Source: JAAXHH01 sp965248395
GTDB taxonomy: Bacteria > JAAXHH01
Length of the DNA: 64,000 nucleotides
Reading direction: 5' to 3'
NCBI GenBank assembly: GCA_965248395.1
Contig: OZ252103.1
Location: 2,108,001-2,172,000 of the forward strand
A program made the position numbers and the translations under genes. A model generated the notes under the pieces. The model saw nothing but the letters and a program-made list of their open reading frames with translations. It did no database searches and was not told the DNA's origin. How positions within the stretch are numbered: position 1 is the stretch's first letter; each line of letters starts with the position of its first letter. Positions 33,072-42,254 of this stretch are shown here, piece after piece.

Positions 33072-33866
33072 TCAACGGTAGAATGTCTCAGCGTTGTGCC
33101 GGGGAAGGTATCCAATCTCATCCCTCGGCGTCTGTATGTCGAAAATGTTGTAGGTGTTGTCCGAAATGACGAAATAGTGTCGCGCGGTCGGCAGGCGGTC
33201 CTCGCGAAACGCCGCGTAGGCGGCATGGACCATGGCCGCCGCGTCCTGCTGATGGCACCAGACGGCGAAATACCCGCGTTCTTCCGCGATGGGCGTGTTA
33301 TCGGGGTTTACGCCTCCCCAGCGGGTCGCAAGCGCGCCGCAGCCCTGTCGGGCCGCCCGCTCCACCCACGCCTCGACATAAGCCTTTTCGCGGCCGTAGT
33401 CGTTGATCGGGCAGGCGGGCATGTGTGCGGAGATCTGTGCAGGCCAGTTCTCAATCGCCGCGAAATTCCGTTCCGCGATCAAGACGTACTCACCCGATTC
33501 GAAAAAGCGATAGGCGTCGTCGACCGCGTGCACCGAACTCGATCCAACGATCATCGGCCTGCGTTCCAGCGCCAGGATCGATTCGAACACCAGGTCCGTC
33601 ATCTTTTCCATTGCGGCGTAGTCGGAATGGCGGGCGAGGTAGACAACCAGATCGAATCCGGTCAGCAATTCCCTGAATCTATCCGGTTCTTCCACGATGT
33701 TCAGATCAATGAACTCCCTTGTACCGCCGCGGCCCCCGGCCCTGTCGGGCGCTCCGGGCAGGTCGATGGAACAGAACCTGTACCTGGCGTCCATCTCCGG
33801 CAGGAATAGCCGAAGCCCGGACCCAATCGTTCCCCTGCCACCGATAAGCAACGTGTTGTATTCCAT
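33072..33866 (-). CDS. NAD(P)-dependent epimerase/dehydratase-family (extended SDR) protein
   Basis: A 264-residue short-chain dehydrogenase of the extended SDR type. The cofactor motif GGRGTIG is at residues 9-15, the acidic residue for NAD in SIDLPG, SSSVHAV provides the catalytic Ser and YGREK the Tyr-x-x-x-Lys pair. In length and layout it resembles uronate dehydrogenases, which oxidise hexuronic acids. The substrate is unknown. It lies 9 nt after the Fe-ADH gene and 31 nt before the GGT gene. Confidence 0.82.
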   Translation of the reverse strand: MEYNTLLIGGRGTIGSGLRLFLPEMDARYRFCSIDLPGAPDRAGGRGGTREFIDLNIVEEPDRFRELLTGFDLVVYLARHSDYAAMEKMTDLVFESILALERRPMIVGSSSVHAVDDAYRFFESGEYVLIAERNFAAIENWPAQISAHMPACPINDYGREKAYVEAWVERAARQGCGALATRWGGVNPDNTPIAEERGYFAVWCHQQDAAAMVHAAYAAFREDRLPTARHYFVISDNTYNIFDIQTPRDEIGYLPRHNAETFYR

Positions 33867-33875
33867 GGCAGTAAC

Positions 33876-35039
33876 TCAGTATGCTTCCAGGTATAGCGAT
33901 TTGATTTCTTCCGCCGTGGGAATGCGGGGATTGTTCTGTGGACTACCCGATTCGAGTGCGTCCGCGGCCATTTTGTCCAGCGCGTGTGTTAATGCCTTTT
34001 TGGATATGCCGCAATCCCGCAGTCCGGGTATTTCGACGGTATCATTCAGATTCTGCAAACCATCGATGAGTTTTTCGCAGGCCTTCGACGCATCGTTCCC
34101 CTCTCCGGCCCACCCGAGTTTCCGGGCAAGGACGGCGTACCGTTCGGGCGCCGCCGATACACTGAAACGGGTGACGGCCGGCAGCAGGACCGAGTTGCTC
34201 AGGCCATGGGGTAAATGGAAGACCGCGCCGAGGGGCCTGCTCATGCCGTGCACAAGACAGACGGAGCTGTTGGCGAAGGCCATGCCGCCCAGGGACGCCG
34301 CCTCCATCATGCCCTTGCGGGCCCCGTGGTCGCCGGGGGTCTTCCAGGCCTGCACCAGGTGCTTGCCGACAAGGTCGACGCAGGAAAGGGCGAGCGCGTC
34401 CGTCATCGTGCCCGCCTTACGAGAAACGTATGCTTCGATCCCGTGCGTCAGGGTGTCCACGCCCACGTTGGCCGTCAGCGCCCGGGGCATGGACAGGGTC
34501 AGCGTATAGTCGACGAAGGCCGCCGTGGGCAGAAGGTGAGCGTCCAGCATCATCATCTTCACGTTTCGACGCGTGTCCGTGATGACGGTAACGCGGGACA
34601 TTTCGCTGCCCGTGCCGGCTGTCGTGGGAATGGCGAACAAAGGTACGCCGGCCCTGGGTATCCGGTGGTAACCGGCATACTCGGACAACGGGCCGTCGTT
34701 GGTGGCCATGACCGCGATGCCCTTTCCCGCGTCGATGCTGCTTCCGCCGCCGACAGCGATGACACCGTCGCAGTCGTTATCAAGAAGTATCGAGAGTCCT
34801 TCCTCCACGTTCACATCCGTGGGATCGGGCGTCACGCCGCCGTAGACGCAAGCTTCGATTCCCGCCTGCCCGCACTGATCAACGATGCTGCCCGGCAGGC
34901 CCTGTTCCACCAGGTAGGGATCCGAAACGATCAGCACCCTTTTCATTCCGGCGCGCGCGGCCTGTCGGGCCGCTTCGTCGAATGCGCCCGCGCCCGTGAC
35001 GATGATGGAAGGGATATTGATCTGAACGGGTTGGGCCAT
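33876..35039 (-). CDS. Iron-containing alcohol dehydrogenase (group III)
   Basis: A 387-residue protein with the Fe-ADH fold: cofactor motif VGGGSSIDAGKG at about 95-106, GTGSEMS, the GIEAYVSRKAG segment and the metal His residues in VHGMSRPLGAVFHLPHGLSN. Such enzymes interconvert alcohols or lactaldehyde-type substrates with NAD(P)H. The substrate is not evident. It begins 2 nt after the kynureninase stop, so co-translation is likely. Confidence 0.93.
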   Translation of the reverse strand: MAQPVQINIPSIIVTGAGAFDEAARQAARAGMKRVLIVSDPYLVEQGLPGSIVDQCGQAGIEACVYGGVTPDPTDVNVEEGLSILLDNDCDGVIAVGGGSSIDAGKGIAVMATNDGPLSEYAGYHRIPRAGVPLFAIPTTAGTGSEMSRVTVITDTRRNVKMMMLDAHLLPTAAFVDYTLTLSMPRALTANVGVDTLTHGIEAYVSRKAGTMTDALALSCVDLVGKHLVQAWKTPGDHGARKGMMEAASLGGMAFANSSVCLVHGMSRPLGAVFHLPHGLSNSVLLPAVTRFSVSAAPERYAVLARKLGWAGEGNDASKACEKLIDGLQNLNDTVEIPGLRDCGISKKALTHALDKMAADALESGSPQNNPRIPTAEEIKSLYLEAY

Positions 35040-35041
35040 CG

Positions 35042-36310
35042 TCAGGTCACTCCGCGGATGACATCGCTGTACCGCTGGTAGGAACCGGACTGTACGACCT
35101 CTCGGAGAGCGTGCACGGCGGTGTGCAGTTCCTCGTAAGTCGTGTAAAGTGGGGCGATGCCCAGGCGAATGTTGTCGGGCATGCGGAAATCGGAAATTAC
35201 CTGTTTCTCCTCCCGAATAGCCTGGTCGATGCGATATCCCTCGGTATGGCCGAAAGAGACGTGCGACCCTCGGCGGGCGCCGTTCCGCGGCGAATTCAGC
35301 GAAAATCCCAGCGGAGCCAGTTCGTTCTCCCAGAGGGAAACCAGGTAATCGGACTGCTTTAGCGACTTGGCGCGTATGGGATCCATGCCGGCTTCAAGGG
35401 TCAGGTCCACGCCGGGTTCGATCATGGCCAGGGACAGGACGGACGGGGTACCCGTGAGATAACGGTCTATGCCGGCCGCCGGTTCGAATTCGTTATCGAA
35501 AAAGAACTGTTTCCTATGACCGAACCATCCTGAAATCGGGTTGATCAAACGGGACTGCAGGTCGTTCCGGACGTAAATAAACGCCGGGGCGCCCGGACCG
35601 CCGTTCAAGTACTTGTACGTGGAACCCACCGCGAGGTCTACCCCCGTGTCGTGGCACGTCATCGGTACAACTCCGGCGGAATGGCTCAGGTCCCAAAGGA
35701 TCATAGCGTCATGACGGTGGGCGATTTCCGTGATTCGCTCCATGTCGTACAGGTAGCTGGACTTGTACATGACGTGGGAAAGCAGTACCAGGGCCGTATC
35801 ATCGTCTATGGTCCGCTCAAGGGCCTCCTCGGACACGGCGAAGCCGTTATCGACGGGAAGTATGACCATCTCGTAAGCCGGATCGATCATGTCCGCCACG
35901 GCTTTCAGGATATAGATGTCGGAAGGGAAATTGATGCTGTCGGTGACTAATTTTCGCCGCCCCGGCCGCACCTTGAGCGCGCCGGCGATCAACTTGAAAA
36001 GATTGACGGAAGTCGAATCCGCGATGATAACTTCGTCAGGGAGGGCGCCGATAAGACCGGCCAGCTTGGCCCCGATACGCTTGGAAAGTCCCATCCACTC
36101 GTCATTCCAAGCGCGGATCAAGCGGTTGCCCCACTGGTGCCTGACGAGCCGATCCATCAAGGCGATGGAGTCCTTCGGAACCCGTCCGAGGGAATTGCCG
36201 TCCAGGTAAATAAGCTTGGGTTCGTCGATCAGAAATCGATCTCGGAACCCACTCAGGTCATCGTTTCGGTCCAGGTTCCGCGCCCATTCGAGCGAAGTGT
36301 CGAAATGCAA
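35042..36310 (-). CDS. kynU: Kynureninase
   Basis: A 422-residue PLP-dependent fold-type I enzyme matching kynureninase in length and motifs: LIYLDGNSLGR (34-43), ADSTSVNLFK (97-106), the PLP-pairing Asp in LWDLSHSAG (D207) and the PLP Lys in GSTYKYLNGGPGAPAF (K233). Kynureninase splits kynurenine or 3-hydroxykynurenine to anthranilate or 3-hydroxyanthranilate plus alanine. No tryptophan dioxygenase, kynurenine formamidase or monooxygenase gene is nearby. It is the first gene of a four-gene operon with Fe-ADH, an SDR and a GGT-like gene, whose enzymes are not part of the standard kynurenine route. Confidence 0.92.
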   Translation of the reverse strand: MHFDTSLEWARNLDRNDDLSGFRDRFLIDEPKLIYLDGNSLGRVPKDSIALMDRLVRHQWGNRLIRAWNDEWMGLSKRIGAKLAGLIGALPDEVIIADSTSVNLFKLIAGALKVRPGRRKLVTDSINFPSDIYILKAVADMIDPAYEMVILPVDNGFAVSEEALERTIDDDTALVLLSHVMYKSSYLYDMERITEIAHRHDAMILWDLSHSAGVVPMTCHDTGVDLAVGSTYKYLNGGPGAPAFIYVRNDLQSRLINPISGWFGHRKQFFFDNEFEPAAGIDRYLTGTPSVLSLAMIEPGVDLTLEAGMDPIRAKSLKQSDYLVSLWENELAPLGFSLNSPRNGARRGSHVSFGHTEGYRIDQAIREEKQVISDFRMPDNIRLGIAPLYTTYEELHTAVHALREVVQSGSYQRYSDVIRGVT

Positions 36311-36441
36311 ACCCTTACCTCTTTATTTCGGGCAGTGGCCAGATTACGAGTTGCATGGACGGCAAACACGAAAACCGGAATGTATACGGAGGGGGAGGGC
36401 AGGACAAGAGGAATGTCAAGCTCGTGAGGCCTCCACGAGCA

Positions 36442-37104
36442 TCATCTGCTGGCTCTTTCACCCTGGTCCAGGGAACGCGGCTGGGTATCGAATATGTTCA
36501 GGTCGACAAAGGCCATTACCCTGGCCAGCGATTCACGGACGCGGACTATCAGGGATCGGGAAAAGGGGGTGTCTTCCGCACAGAATCCCGTTGCGGCGAG
36601 GCCGACGGCGTCCGCGAGATAGAGCGCCCGTTCGCAGTGAAACTGTTGTGAAACGACGATTACCCGTTCCAGGCCGAACACCTTCTTCGCCCGGAATACG
36701 GAATCCAGGGTCCGCACGCCGGCGTAGTCGAGCATGATGTAGTCTTCCGGTACACCCAGGTCGATCAGGTCGCGCTGCATCGTCGTCGTCTCGTCATAGT
36801 ACCGCGTGGAAGCGTCTCCGCTTACCAGTATGGAACGGATGCGGCCGGCGTGGAACAGTTCGGAAGCGGCCTCGATGCGCGCCCTGTAGTAGCGGTTGAC
36901 GTTTCCCCTGGCGAACTTCGATGTGCCCAGCACGAGCGCCACCTGGTACTCCGGTGTTTCGTCGACCAGGTGGTACAGGCGGGAGGAAGCGTTGCGCGTG
37001 ATGGCGAGGTCGTTTACTACGGTTGCGAAGACACCGATTACAGTGGCGGCCGTGAGGACTTTAGTCAATACAAGGAAGAATCGAAAAGCAGGTTTGCTTC
37101 GCAT
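36442..37104 (-). CDS. SanA/YdcF-like DUF218 membrane-anchored protein
   Basis: A 220-residue protein with one N-terminal membrane helix (about residues 8-28) and a DUF218 domain: VALVLGTSKF with an Asn/Arg-rich N-R-Y-YRARIEAA segment, ILVSGDASTRYYDETTTMQRDLIDLGVP, and VVSQQFHCERALYLAD. This is the pattern of SanA, which affects envelope permeability to vancomycin in E. coli. Orientation would place the domain outside the cytoplasmic membrane. It is a single gene between kynU and the tesA-like gene. Confidence 0.88.
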   Translation of the reverse strand: MRSKPAFRFFLVLTKVLTAATVIGVFATVVNDLAITRNASSRLYHLVDETPEYQVALVLGTSKFARGNVNRYYRARIEAASELFHAGRIRSILVSGDASTRYYDETTTMQRDLIDLGVPEDYIMLDYAGVRTLDSVFRAKKVFGLERVIVVSQQFHCERALYLADAVGLAATGFCAEDTPFSRSLIVRVRESLARVMAFVDLNIFDTQPRSLDQGERASR

Positions 37105-37332
37105 TGGAACAGGTGGATATTGGGGAATTGGGTCTTTCAGAGAAGAAGGACTGGGGTTATACTTTCATACTACATGGCGAGTGGTGAATCGTCAAGCGTT
37201 TATCCCGGTATTTTTACGCGATTTCCCGGGTATTGATTCAAGTTTGGATTGTGTACACGGGAACATCTGTTTTGTACATGAAATCGCCCGTGTCAACGTT
37301 GTTTTCAAGGCAGACATTGGAGTGAAACCCCC

Positions 37333-37974
37333 ATGCTTATTCCCCTATTGCTTTGGCTCTTACCCATTACGGTGCAGGACATCCCGCAGGACCCGATAGA
37401 CGACCGGCCTGGCATGACCGTTCTTTTTTATGGCAACAGCCTTACGACGGGTTTCGGGATCGATCCCGACAAGGCCTATCCCAGGCTGATCCAGGAAAAG
37501 ATCGACCGGCGCGAATGGCCGTTCAGAGTTATCAACGGAGGGGTGGGCGGCGAGACATCGGCGGGCGGGGTGAGCCGCATAGACTGGGTTCTACAGAACA
37601 GGATGGACGTGTTTGTCCTTGAACTCGGCGGGAATGACGGCCTGCGCGGTGTCGACCCCCGTGTCACCCGGCGGAATCTAAGGGCTATCATCCGCCGTGT
37701 GCGCGAGAAGTATCCCGAAACGATGATCATACTCGCGGGTATGCAGGCTCCCCCGAATCTGGGGCCGGGTTTCACCACGGCCTTTAAAGAGATCTACCCT
37801 GAACTGGCTGAATCGGAAAATACCCTGCTGATCCCCTTCATACTCGAAGGTGTCGGCGGCATTTCCGAATTGAACCTGCCCGATGGGATTCATCCGACGG
37901 CGCAAGGGCACGCGATCATTGCGGAGAACGTCTGGAAGATCCTTGAGCCCGTCCTGAGGGACCTGAGGCCGTAG
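37333..37974 (+). CDS. tesA: SGNH-family arylesterase/lysophospholipase (TesA-like)
   Basis: A 213-residue SGNH hydrolase. The blocks are clear: I FYGNSLTTGFG with the nucleophile Ser, II VGGETSAGG with Gly, III LELGGNDGLRG with Asn and V DGIHPTAQGH with catalytic Asp and His. A short hydrophobic N-terminus suggests export, as for periplasmic TesA. The enzyme hydrolyses acyl or aryl esters and thioesters. As in E. coli, it lies next to ybbA/ybbP-type ABC transporter genes, though here it points toward the permease gene, ending 4 nt before its stop. Confidence 0.88.
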   Translation: MLIPLLLWLLPITVQDIPQDPIDDRPGMTVLFYGNSLTTGFGIDPDKAYPRLIQEKIDRREWPFRVINGGVGGETSAGGVSRIDWVLQNRMDVFVLELGGNDGLRGVDPRVTRRNLRAIIRRVREKYPETMIILAGMQAPPNLGPGFTTAFKEIYPELAESENTLLIPFILEGVGGISELNLPDGIHPTAQGHAIIAENVWKILEPVLRDLRP

Positions 37975-37978
37975 GACT

Positions 37979-40546
37979 TTAGATCTCCGCGCGCAGGATT
38001 TCCAGCGGGGACTGACGGTAAATGCCGGCGCTGGCCAGCATGCCCACGAGGATGGTGATTAACGAAATACCGCTGATCACCGCTACCACGGGGATGAATG
38101 CCGGCACATACGTGATATTGAAGACGAATACGGCCAGGATCCATGTGGCGGCAAAGGCCAGTACAACGCCCGTGAAAGCGCCAATGACGCCCAGAAACAG
38201 GTATTCGATCGTCATGATCTTCAATATCTGGTTCCTGGAGCCGCCAAGCGTTTTCAGCAAGACGCTTTCCTGTATCCGCTGGTACCGGCTGTTCGTCACG
38301 ACACCCACCAGGACGATAACGCCGGTGAAAACGCTGAACAGCGCCATGAAACGGACGATGATAGATACCTTCCCGAGGATGGCGTTAAGAGTGCCCAGTA
38401 TTAGGCTGAGATCGATCATGGACACGTTGGGAAACCGGCTCACCGTTTCCTGTTGAAAGCGCGCCGATGTCTGCGGATCATCGATTCGGGTCACGACCAC
38501 GTGGAACTGGGGCGCTTCTTCGAGGACGCCTTCCGGAAAGACCATGAAAAAGTTGGGTTGCACACGCTGCCAGTCGACGGCTCTCAGACTGCCCACGGTG
38601 GTCTTGACCGGAACCCCCTGCACGTCGAATACGATCTCGTCTCCGATGCCCACTCCGAGCCGGTCGGCTATGCCCTTCTCCAGGGAGACCAGCACGGAGT
38701 CCTTCCCGCCTTCAACACGGGGTTGCAACGATCCTTCCAGGAGGGATTCCGCTTCTTCCAGGTGGCTCCGGTAGGTCGACCTGTATTCCCGCCGCAGTGC
38801 CCAGCGTGACGCCCTTTCCGTCGAATCCTGCATGACTTCAGTTAAGGTTCGTCCCTTCAAACCCGCCAGGCGCATACTGACGACGGGTGTCTGCTGCATG
38901 ACCGGCAGTTCGTTACGGTGCAGCGATTCAAGGATATCCTCCCGTTGGTCGGGCTGGATGTCGAACAGGACCAGGTTAGATTGCTGGTCCCCACCGACCT
39001 GGGTAATGTGTCCGACCAGGGAAAACTGCAACAGGTAAAGCGTCGTGATGAGGAAGGCTCCCAGTCCGAGGGCCACAACCATCGTGACGGTCTGGTTGTC
39101 CGGCCGGAACAGATTGGCCAGCCCCTGTCGCCAGACATACGGCCACGTTGCGGGCAACAGGCGTCGAGCCAGCGATATTAGGATTCGGGCAACGAGGCTC
39201 AACAGGAGGAAGGCCCCGATCAACCCTCCTGCGAATCCGACACCCTGGTACCATTCGCGGGTCTGGCCGACTGCGAATAGCACGATACCGGCGATTAGCA
39301 GACCGACCAGTGCAAGGCGCCACGGATCCCTGTTGCCCCGTGATGAAGTTTCGACCGACGAGCGCAACGTGAGTAGCGGAGAAATGTCTTTAATCGCCAT
39401 CAGGGGAAGAAGGGCGAACAGCAACGCCATGAGCAGCCCAAGGCCCATGCCTTGCAAGACGGGCATATAGGTGAACCTTACTTCCAGTTCGAAAGGAACG
39501 AAATCCTGTATCAGCGCCGGTAGAATGCCAAGCACAAGATACCCTGCGGCCGCACCGATGGCGGAACCGACTACGCCGATGGATACGGCCTGGACGACGT
39601 AAATGGAGAAAGTGTGGCGGCCTTCCGCGCCCAGGCATCGCAATACGGCAATGGTTCCGCGTTTCCGTCTTACGTAGGTATGTATGGCGCTGGCAACCCC
39701 CACGCTACCGAGGATCAGGGCGATAAAGCCGCTGAGATTGAGAAACCGGTAGAGATTGCCGAGGGATCTCTCCAGGCCGGCTTGCCGGTCTTCCACGGTG
39801 TCCCAGTCCATGCCGTACCGGGCGGCCGTGTCCGAACCGAAGGTATCCACCATTTCCTGCACGTCGACATCGTCGCCGAACCTGAAAAGCGCGCGGTAGG
39901 TCGCCCTGCTTCCGGGTTGGATCAGCGCCGTGGACTCCAGCTCGGCCAGGGGAATGTAAACGCGGGGTCCTATGGTGCTCATGGCTGCGGTTTCGCCCGG
40001 TATGCTGATCAGGCGGCCGCCAATCTCGAACGTCCTCAGTCCCACGCGTATCGAGTCGCCGACCTCCGCGCCGTGCTGGATCATCAGGTTGTCGTCCACG
40101 AGGGCCGATCCCTGTGTTCTGAACGCCTCTGCCGCACCGGGAGGGACCGTTTCCAGTTCACCGTAGTACGGAAAGGCGCCTTCGAGAGCCCGGACATGAA
40201 CGAGGCGCGATGATTCCGACCGCGGGAAAGCGACCATGGACGCGAAACTGATTTGCCGGGATTGTTCTCCGCCCAGGTTGCGCAGGAATACTTCGGCCGA
40301 ATCCGAAAAGGCCCGACGGGTGTTTATGTCCAGGTCGGCGCCAAGCAGCGCCTTGGATTCCAGGTCGATCGCGGACCGCATGCTATCGCCCAGGGTACGG
40401 ATCGATACGAGCGCGGCGGTGCCCAGGATGATGGAAGACATGTAAAGAAGCAGGCGCCGCCGGTAGGTCCGGCTGTCCCGCCAGGCCATCCTGAGCAACC
40501 AGCTCGTTTGAGAACGCACATTTTCAGGTTGAAGGGGAGTGCCCAT
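37979..40546 (-). CDS. FtsX-like ABC transporter permease (YbbP type)
   Basis: An 855-residue membrane protein with the YbbP layout: an N-terminal membrane helix (RRRLLLYMSSIILGTAALVS), a long periplasmic MacB/FtsX-like domain, four helices around residues 260-450, another periplasmic domain and a final set of helices (LFSVFTGVIVLVGVV and ITILVGMLASAG). The two FtsX modules have the ASAIHTYVRRKRGTIAVLRCLGA and TNSRYQRIQESVLLKTLGGS type loops that contact the ATPase. It forms a transporter with the ATPase gene 2 nt upstream. E. coli YbbAP is thought to extract hydrophobic compounds from the membrane; the same is inferred. Confidence 0.9.
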   Translation of the reverse strand: MGTPLQPENVRSQTSWLLRMAWRDSRTYRRRLLLYMSSIILGTAALVSIRTLGDSMRSAIDLESKALLGADLDINTRRAFSDSAEVFLRNLGGEQSRQISFASMVAFPRSESSRLVHVRALEGAFPYYGELETVPPGAAEAFRTQGSALVDDNLMIQHGAEVGDSIRVGLRTFEIGGRLISIPGETAAMSTIGPRVYIPLAELESTALIQPGSRATYRALFRFGDDVDVQEMVDTFGSDTAARYGMDWDTVEDRQAGLERSLGNLYRFLNLSGFIALILGSVGVASAIHTYVRRKRGTIAVLRCLGAEGRHTFSIYVVQAVSIGVVGSAIGAAAGYLVLGILPALIQDFVPFELEVRFTYMPVLQGMGLGLLMALLFALLPLMAIKDISPLLTLRSSVETSSRGNRDPWRLALVGLLIAGIVLFAVGQTREWYQGVGFAGGLIGAFLLLSLVARILISLARRLLPATWPYVWRQGLANLFRPDNQTVTMVVALGLGAFLITTLYLLQFSLVGHITQVGGDQQSNLVLFDIQPDQREDILESLHRNELPVMQQTPVVSMRLAGLKGRTLTEVMQDSTERASRWALRREYRSTYRSHLEEAESLLEGSLQPRVEGGKDSVLVSLEKGIADRLGVGIGDEIVFDVQGVPVKTTVGSLRAVDWQRVQPNFFMVFPEGVLEEAPQFHVVVTRIDDPQTSARFQQETVSRFPNVSMIDLSLILGTLNAILGKVSIIVRFMALFSVFTGVIVLVGVVTNSRYQRIQESVLLKTLGGSRNQILKIMTIEYLFLGVIGAFTGVVLAFAATWILAVFVFNITYVPAFIPVVAVISGISLITILVGMLASAGIYRQSPLEILRAEI

Positions 40547-40548
40547 GT

Positions 40549-41286
40549 CTATACGTCGGAGGAGAGGGATACGGGGTGGATTTCACGGTAGCCGGCGTTT
40601 TCCGGCTGGTAGTCCTCGACGATTCGGCCGCCGCTCAACCGTATGATACGCTGCGTTCTCCGCGCCAGGTCGAGGTTGTGTGTCACCGTAATCAGGGTCG
40701 TACCCGACTCTTCGTTCAATTCGAAAAGCAGGCTTTCCACCCTGGCGCTCGTATCGGCGTCGAGATTGCCCGTGGGCTCGTCCACGAAAAGCAGGGAAGG
40801 ACGGTTAATAAACGCTCTCGCCAGGGCGACGCGTTGTTGCTCGCCGCCGGACAACTGGACGGGGTAATGCGTGGATCGGTCGGACAGTCCCACACGCTCC
40901 AGCAGTTCCATAGCCCGGTCGTGTACCCCTTTTTCGCCGCGCAGTTCCGCCGGGACCATGACATTCTCAAGGGTCGTGAGGGTCGGAATAAGCTGGAAGT
41001 TCTGGAAGACGAAGCCAACGTGGTGGTTCCGTACCCGGGCCCTTTCGTCTTCGTCGAGATCGTCCAGGACGATTCCCTTAAGCGATACTGAACCCGAGGT
41101 TGCGTGGTCCAGGCCCGCGCAGAGACCGAGGAGGGTCGTCTTTCCGCTGCCGGATGGGCCTATAATCGCCAGGGAGGCGCCCGGCAATACGTCGAAGTCT
41201 ATATCACGCAGCACGTTCAGCGTCCCGCCACCGCTCGCATAGGTCTTGCACAGGTCTCGGACCGCCAGGATCGGTTGTTCACTCAT
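40549..41286 (-). CDS. ABC transporter ATP-binding protein (YbbA/LolD-type)
   Basis: A 245-residue ATPase of the MacB/LolD type. The Walker A motif is GPSGSGKTTLLGLC (about 43-56), the Q-loop is in FVFQNFQLIPTLTTLENV, the signature LSGGEQQRVALARA (about 148-161), Walker B LLFVDEPTGNLD and the H-loop TVTHN. It powers the FtsX-like permease encoded directly downstream. Its ATG overlaps the stop of the glycerophosphodiesterase gene by 4 nt, so the three are one operon. Confidence 0.94.
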   Translation of the reverse strand: MSEQPILAVRDLCKTYASGGGTLNVLRDIDFDVLPGASLAIIGPSGSGKTTLLGLCAGLDHATSGSVSLKGIVLDDLDEDERARVRNHHVGFVFQNFQLIPTLTTLENVMVPAELRGEKGVHDRAMELLERVGLSDRSTHYPVQLSGGEQQRVALARAFINRPSLLFVDEPTGNLDADTSARVESLLFELNEESGTTLITVTHNLDLARRTQRIIRLSGGRIVEDYQPENAGYREIHPVSLSSDV

Positions 41287-42227
41287 GGAGATCGCGGCTC
41301 CTCTCGCAGCGGGTCTTGGTCCGGCAGTTCTATACTTCTTCCCAGAACCTTAAGGAGACGATCCGGATAGTCCGTTATGATCCCGTCGGCGCCGTGATCG
41401 ATGTGGCGTTCCATTTCTTCTTCCTTGTTGATGGTCCAAACGTACACGTCCACGTTGTGCCGGTGGGCGCCCGTGACGAAACTGGAGGTAACCAGGGGCA
41501 GGTCCAGGTATTCGGGCGGCACCTGCATCGTTTCTCCCCCGGGGACATAGGCGAATCCGAGACCCACGGAGTTCAACACCCAGAAAAGGAGCACTTCGCC
41601 GGCCGTGGACGACGTAGCGATTCCCGGGTTGTTGGCACGGATGTACTTGACGCTTTCGGACCGAAACGAAGCGATGACCTTCCGTTCCGGATGCAGGCTT
41701 GCGCCGATTGCCCTTGAAAACCCGGCCCTGGCGGTTTCGGACACGCCCTTCAGCTCGATGATCATCCGCGTATCGGGAAGCGTGGACATCACCTCGTCGA
41801 GGGAAGGCACTCTCAACCCCATCCCCCGGTAGGGATAGCTCGCGCCGTCATCCGCGGTCCAGTTGTAGCCCGCGTCCAGTTCCCGCAATGCCTTCCAGGT
41901 CATCTCGTCGACGCGTCCGGAACCACCGGTCGTGCGGTCGACCGTGGAGTCGTGAATGACGACCAGTTCGCTGTCGCTTGTGGCGTGCACGTCGAATTCC
42001 AGGGCGTCCGCGCCGATTTCAACCGCGTTCCTGAAGGCGAAAAGGGTGTTTTCAGGCCACAAACCAGCACCTCCGCGGTGCGCGATGACCAGGTGTCTGT
42101 CCGTATCCGTGAATGAATGCACAGGCATGGGGCGTGTTATCACCGTGGCGTAAACCAGGACCGCGACAAGGACTGCCGCTCCGGCGACCGCGAACCGAAC
42201 CAACCATTTCCAGATGTATCTGATCAT
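41283..42227 (-). CDS. Glycerophosphodiester phosphodiesterase-family protein, membrane anchored
   Basis: A 314-residue protein with an N-terminal membrane helix (about 8-28) and a GDPD TIM barrel. The catalytic motifs are IAHRGGAGLWPENTLFAF (His and ENT), LEFDVHATSDSELVVIHDSTVDRTT with metal Glu/Asp and the second His, and the late segment VYVWTINKEEEMERHIDHGADGIITDYP. It should hydrolyse glycerophosphodiesters to an alcohol and glycerol-3-phosphate. Being exported or anchored and joined to YbbAP-like and TesA-like genes suggests phospholipid or detergent-like lipid turnover in the envelope (inference). Confidence 0.92.
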   Translation of the reverse strand: MIRYIWKWLVRFAVAGAAVLVAVLVYATVITRPMPVHSFTDTDRHLVIAHRGGAGLWPENTLFAFRNAVEIGADALEFDVHATSDSELVVIHDSTVDRTTGGSGRVDEMTWKALRELDAGYNWTADDGASYPYRGMGLRVPSLDEVMSTLPDTRMIIELKGVSETARAGFSRAIGASLHPERKVIASFRSESVKYIRANNPGIATSSTAGEVLLFWVLNSVGLGFAYVPGGETMQVPPEYLDLPLVTSSFVTGAHRHNVDVYVWTINKEEEMERHIDHGADGIITDYPDRLLKVLGRSIELPDQDPLREEPRSP

Positions 42228-42254
42228 ACGGTAGCCTGGTAGCCGTGGTTGGAG

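Noticed and set aside
33041..33226. N-terminal extension of gamma-glutamyltransferase
   Set aside because: It overlaps the epimerase gene and reads as Arg/Thr-rich shadow sequence; the ATG at 33040 begins the family-like part.
37256..37303. ACACGGG/CCCGTGT inverted repeat upstream of the tesA-like gene
   Set aside because: Arms of seven bases are perfect but 27 nt apart with no T-run or promoter fit, so no role can be supported.
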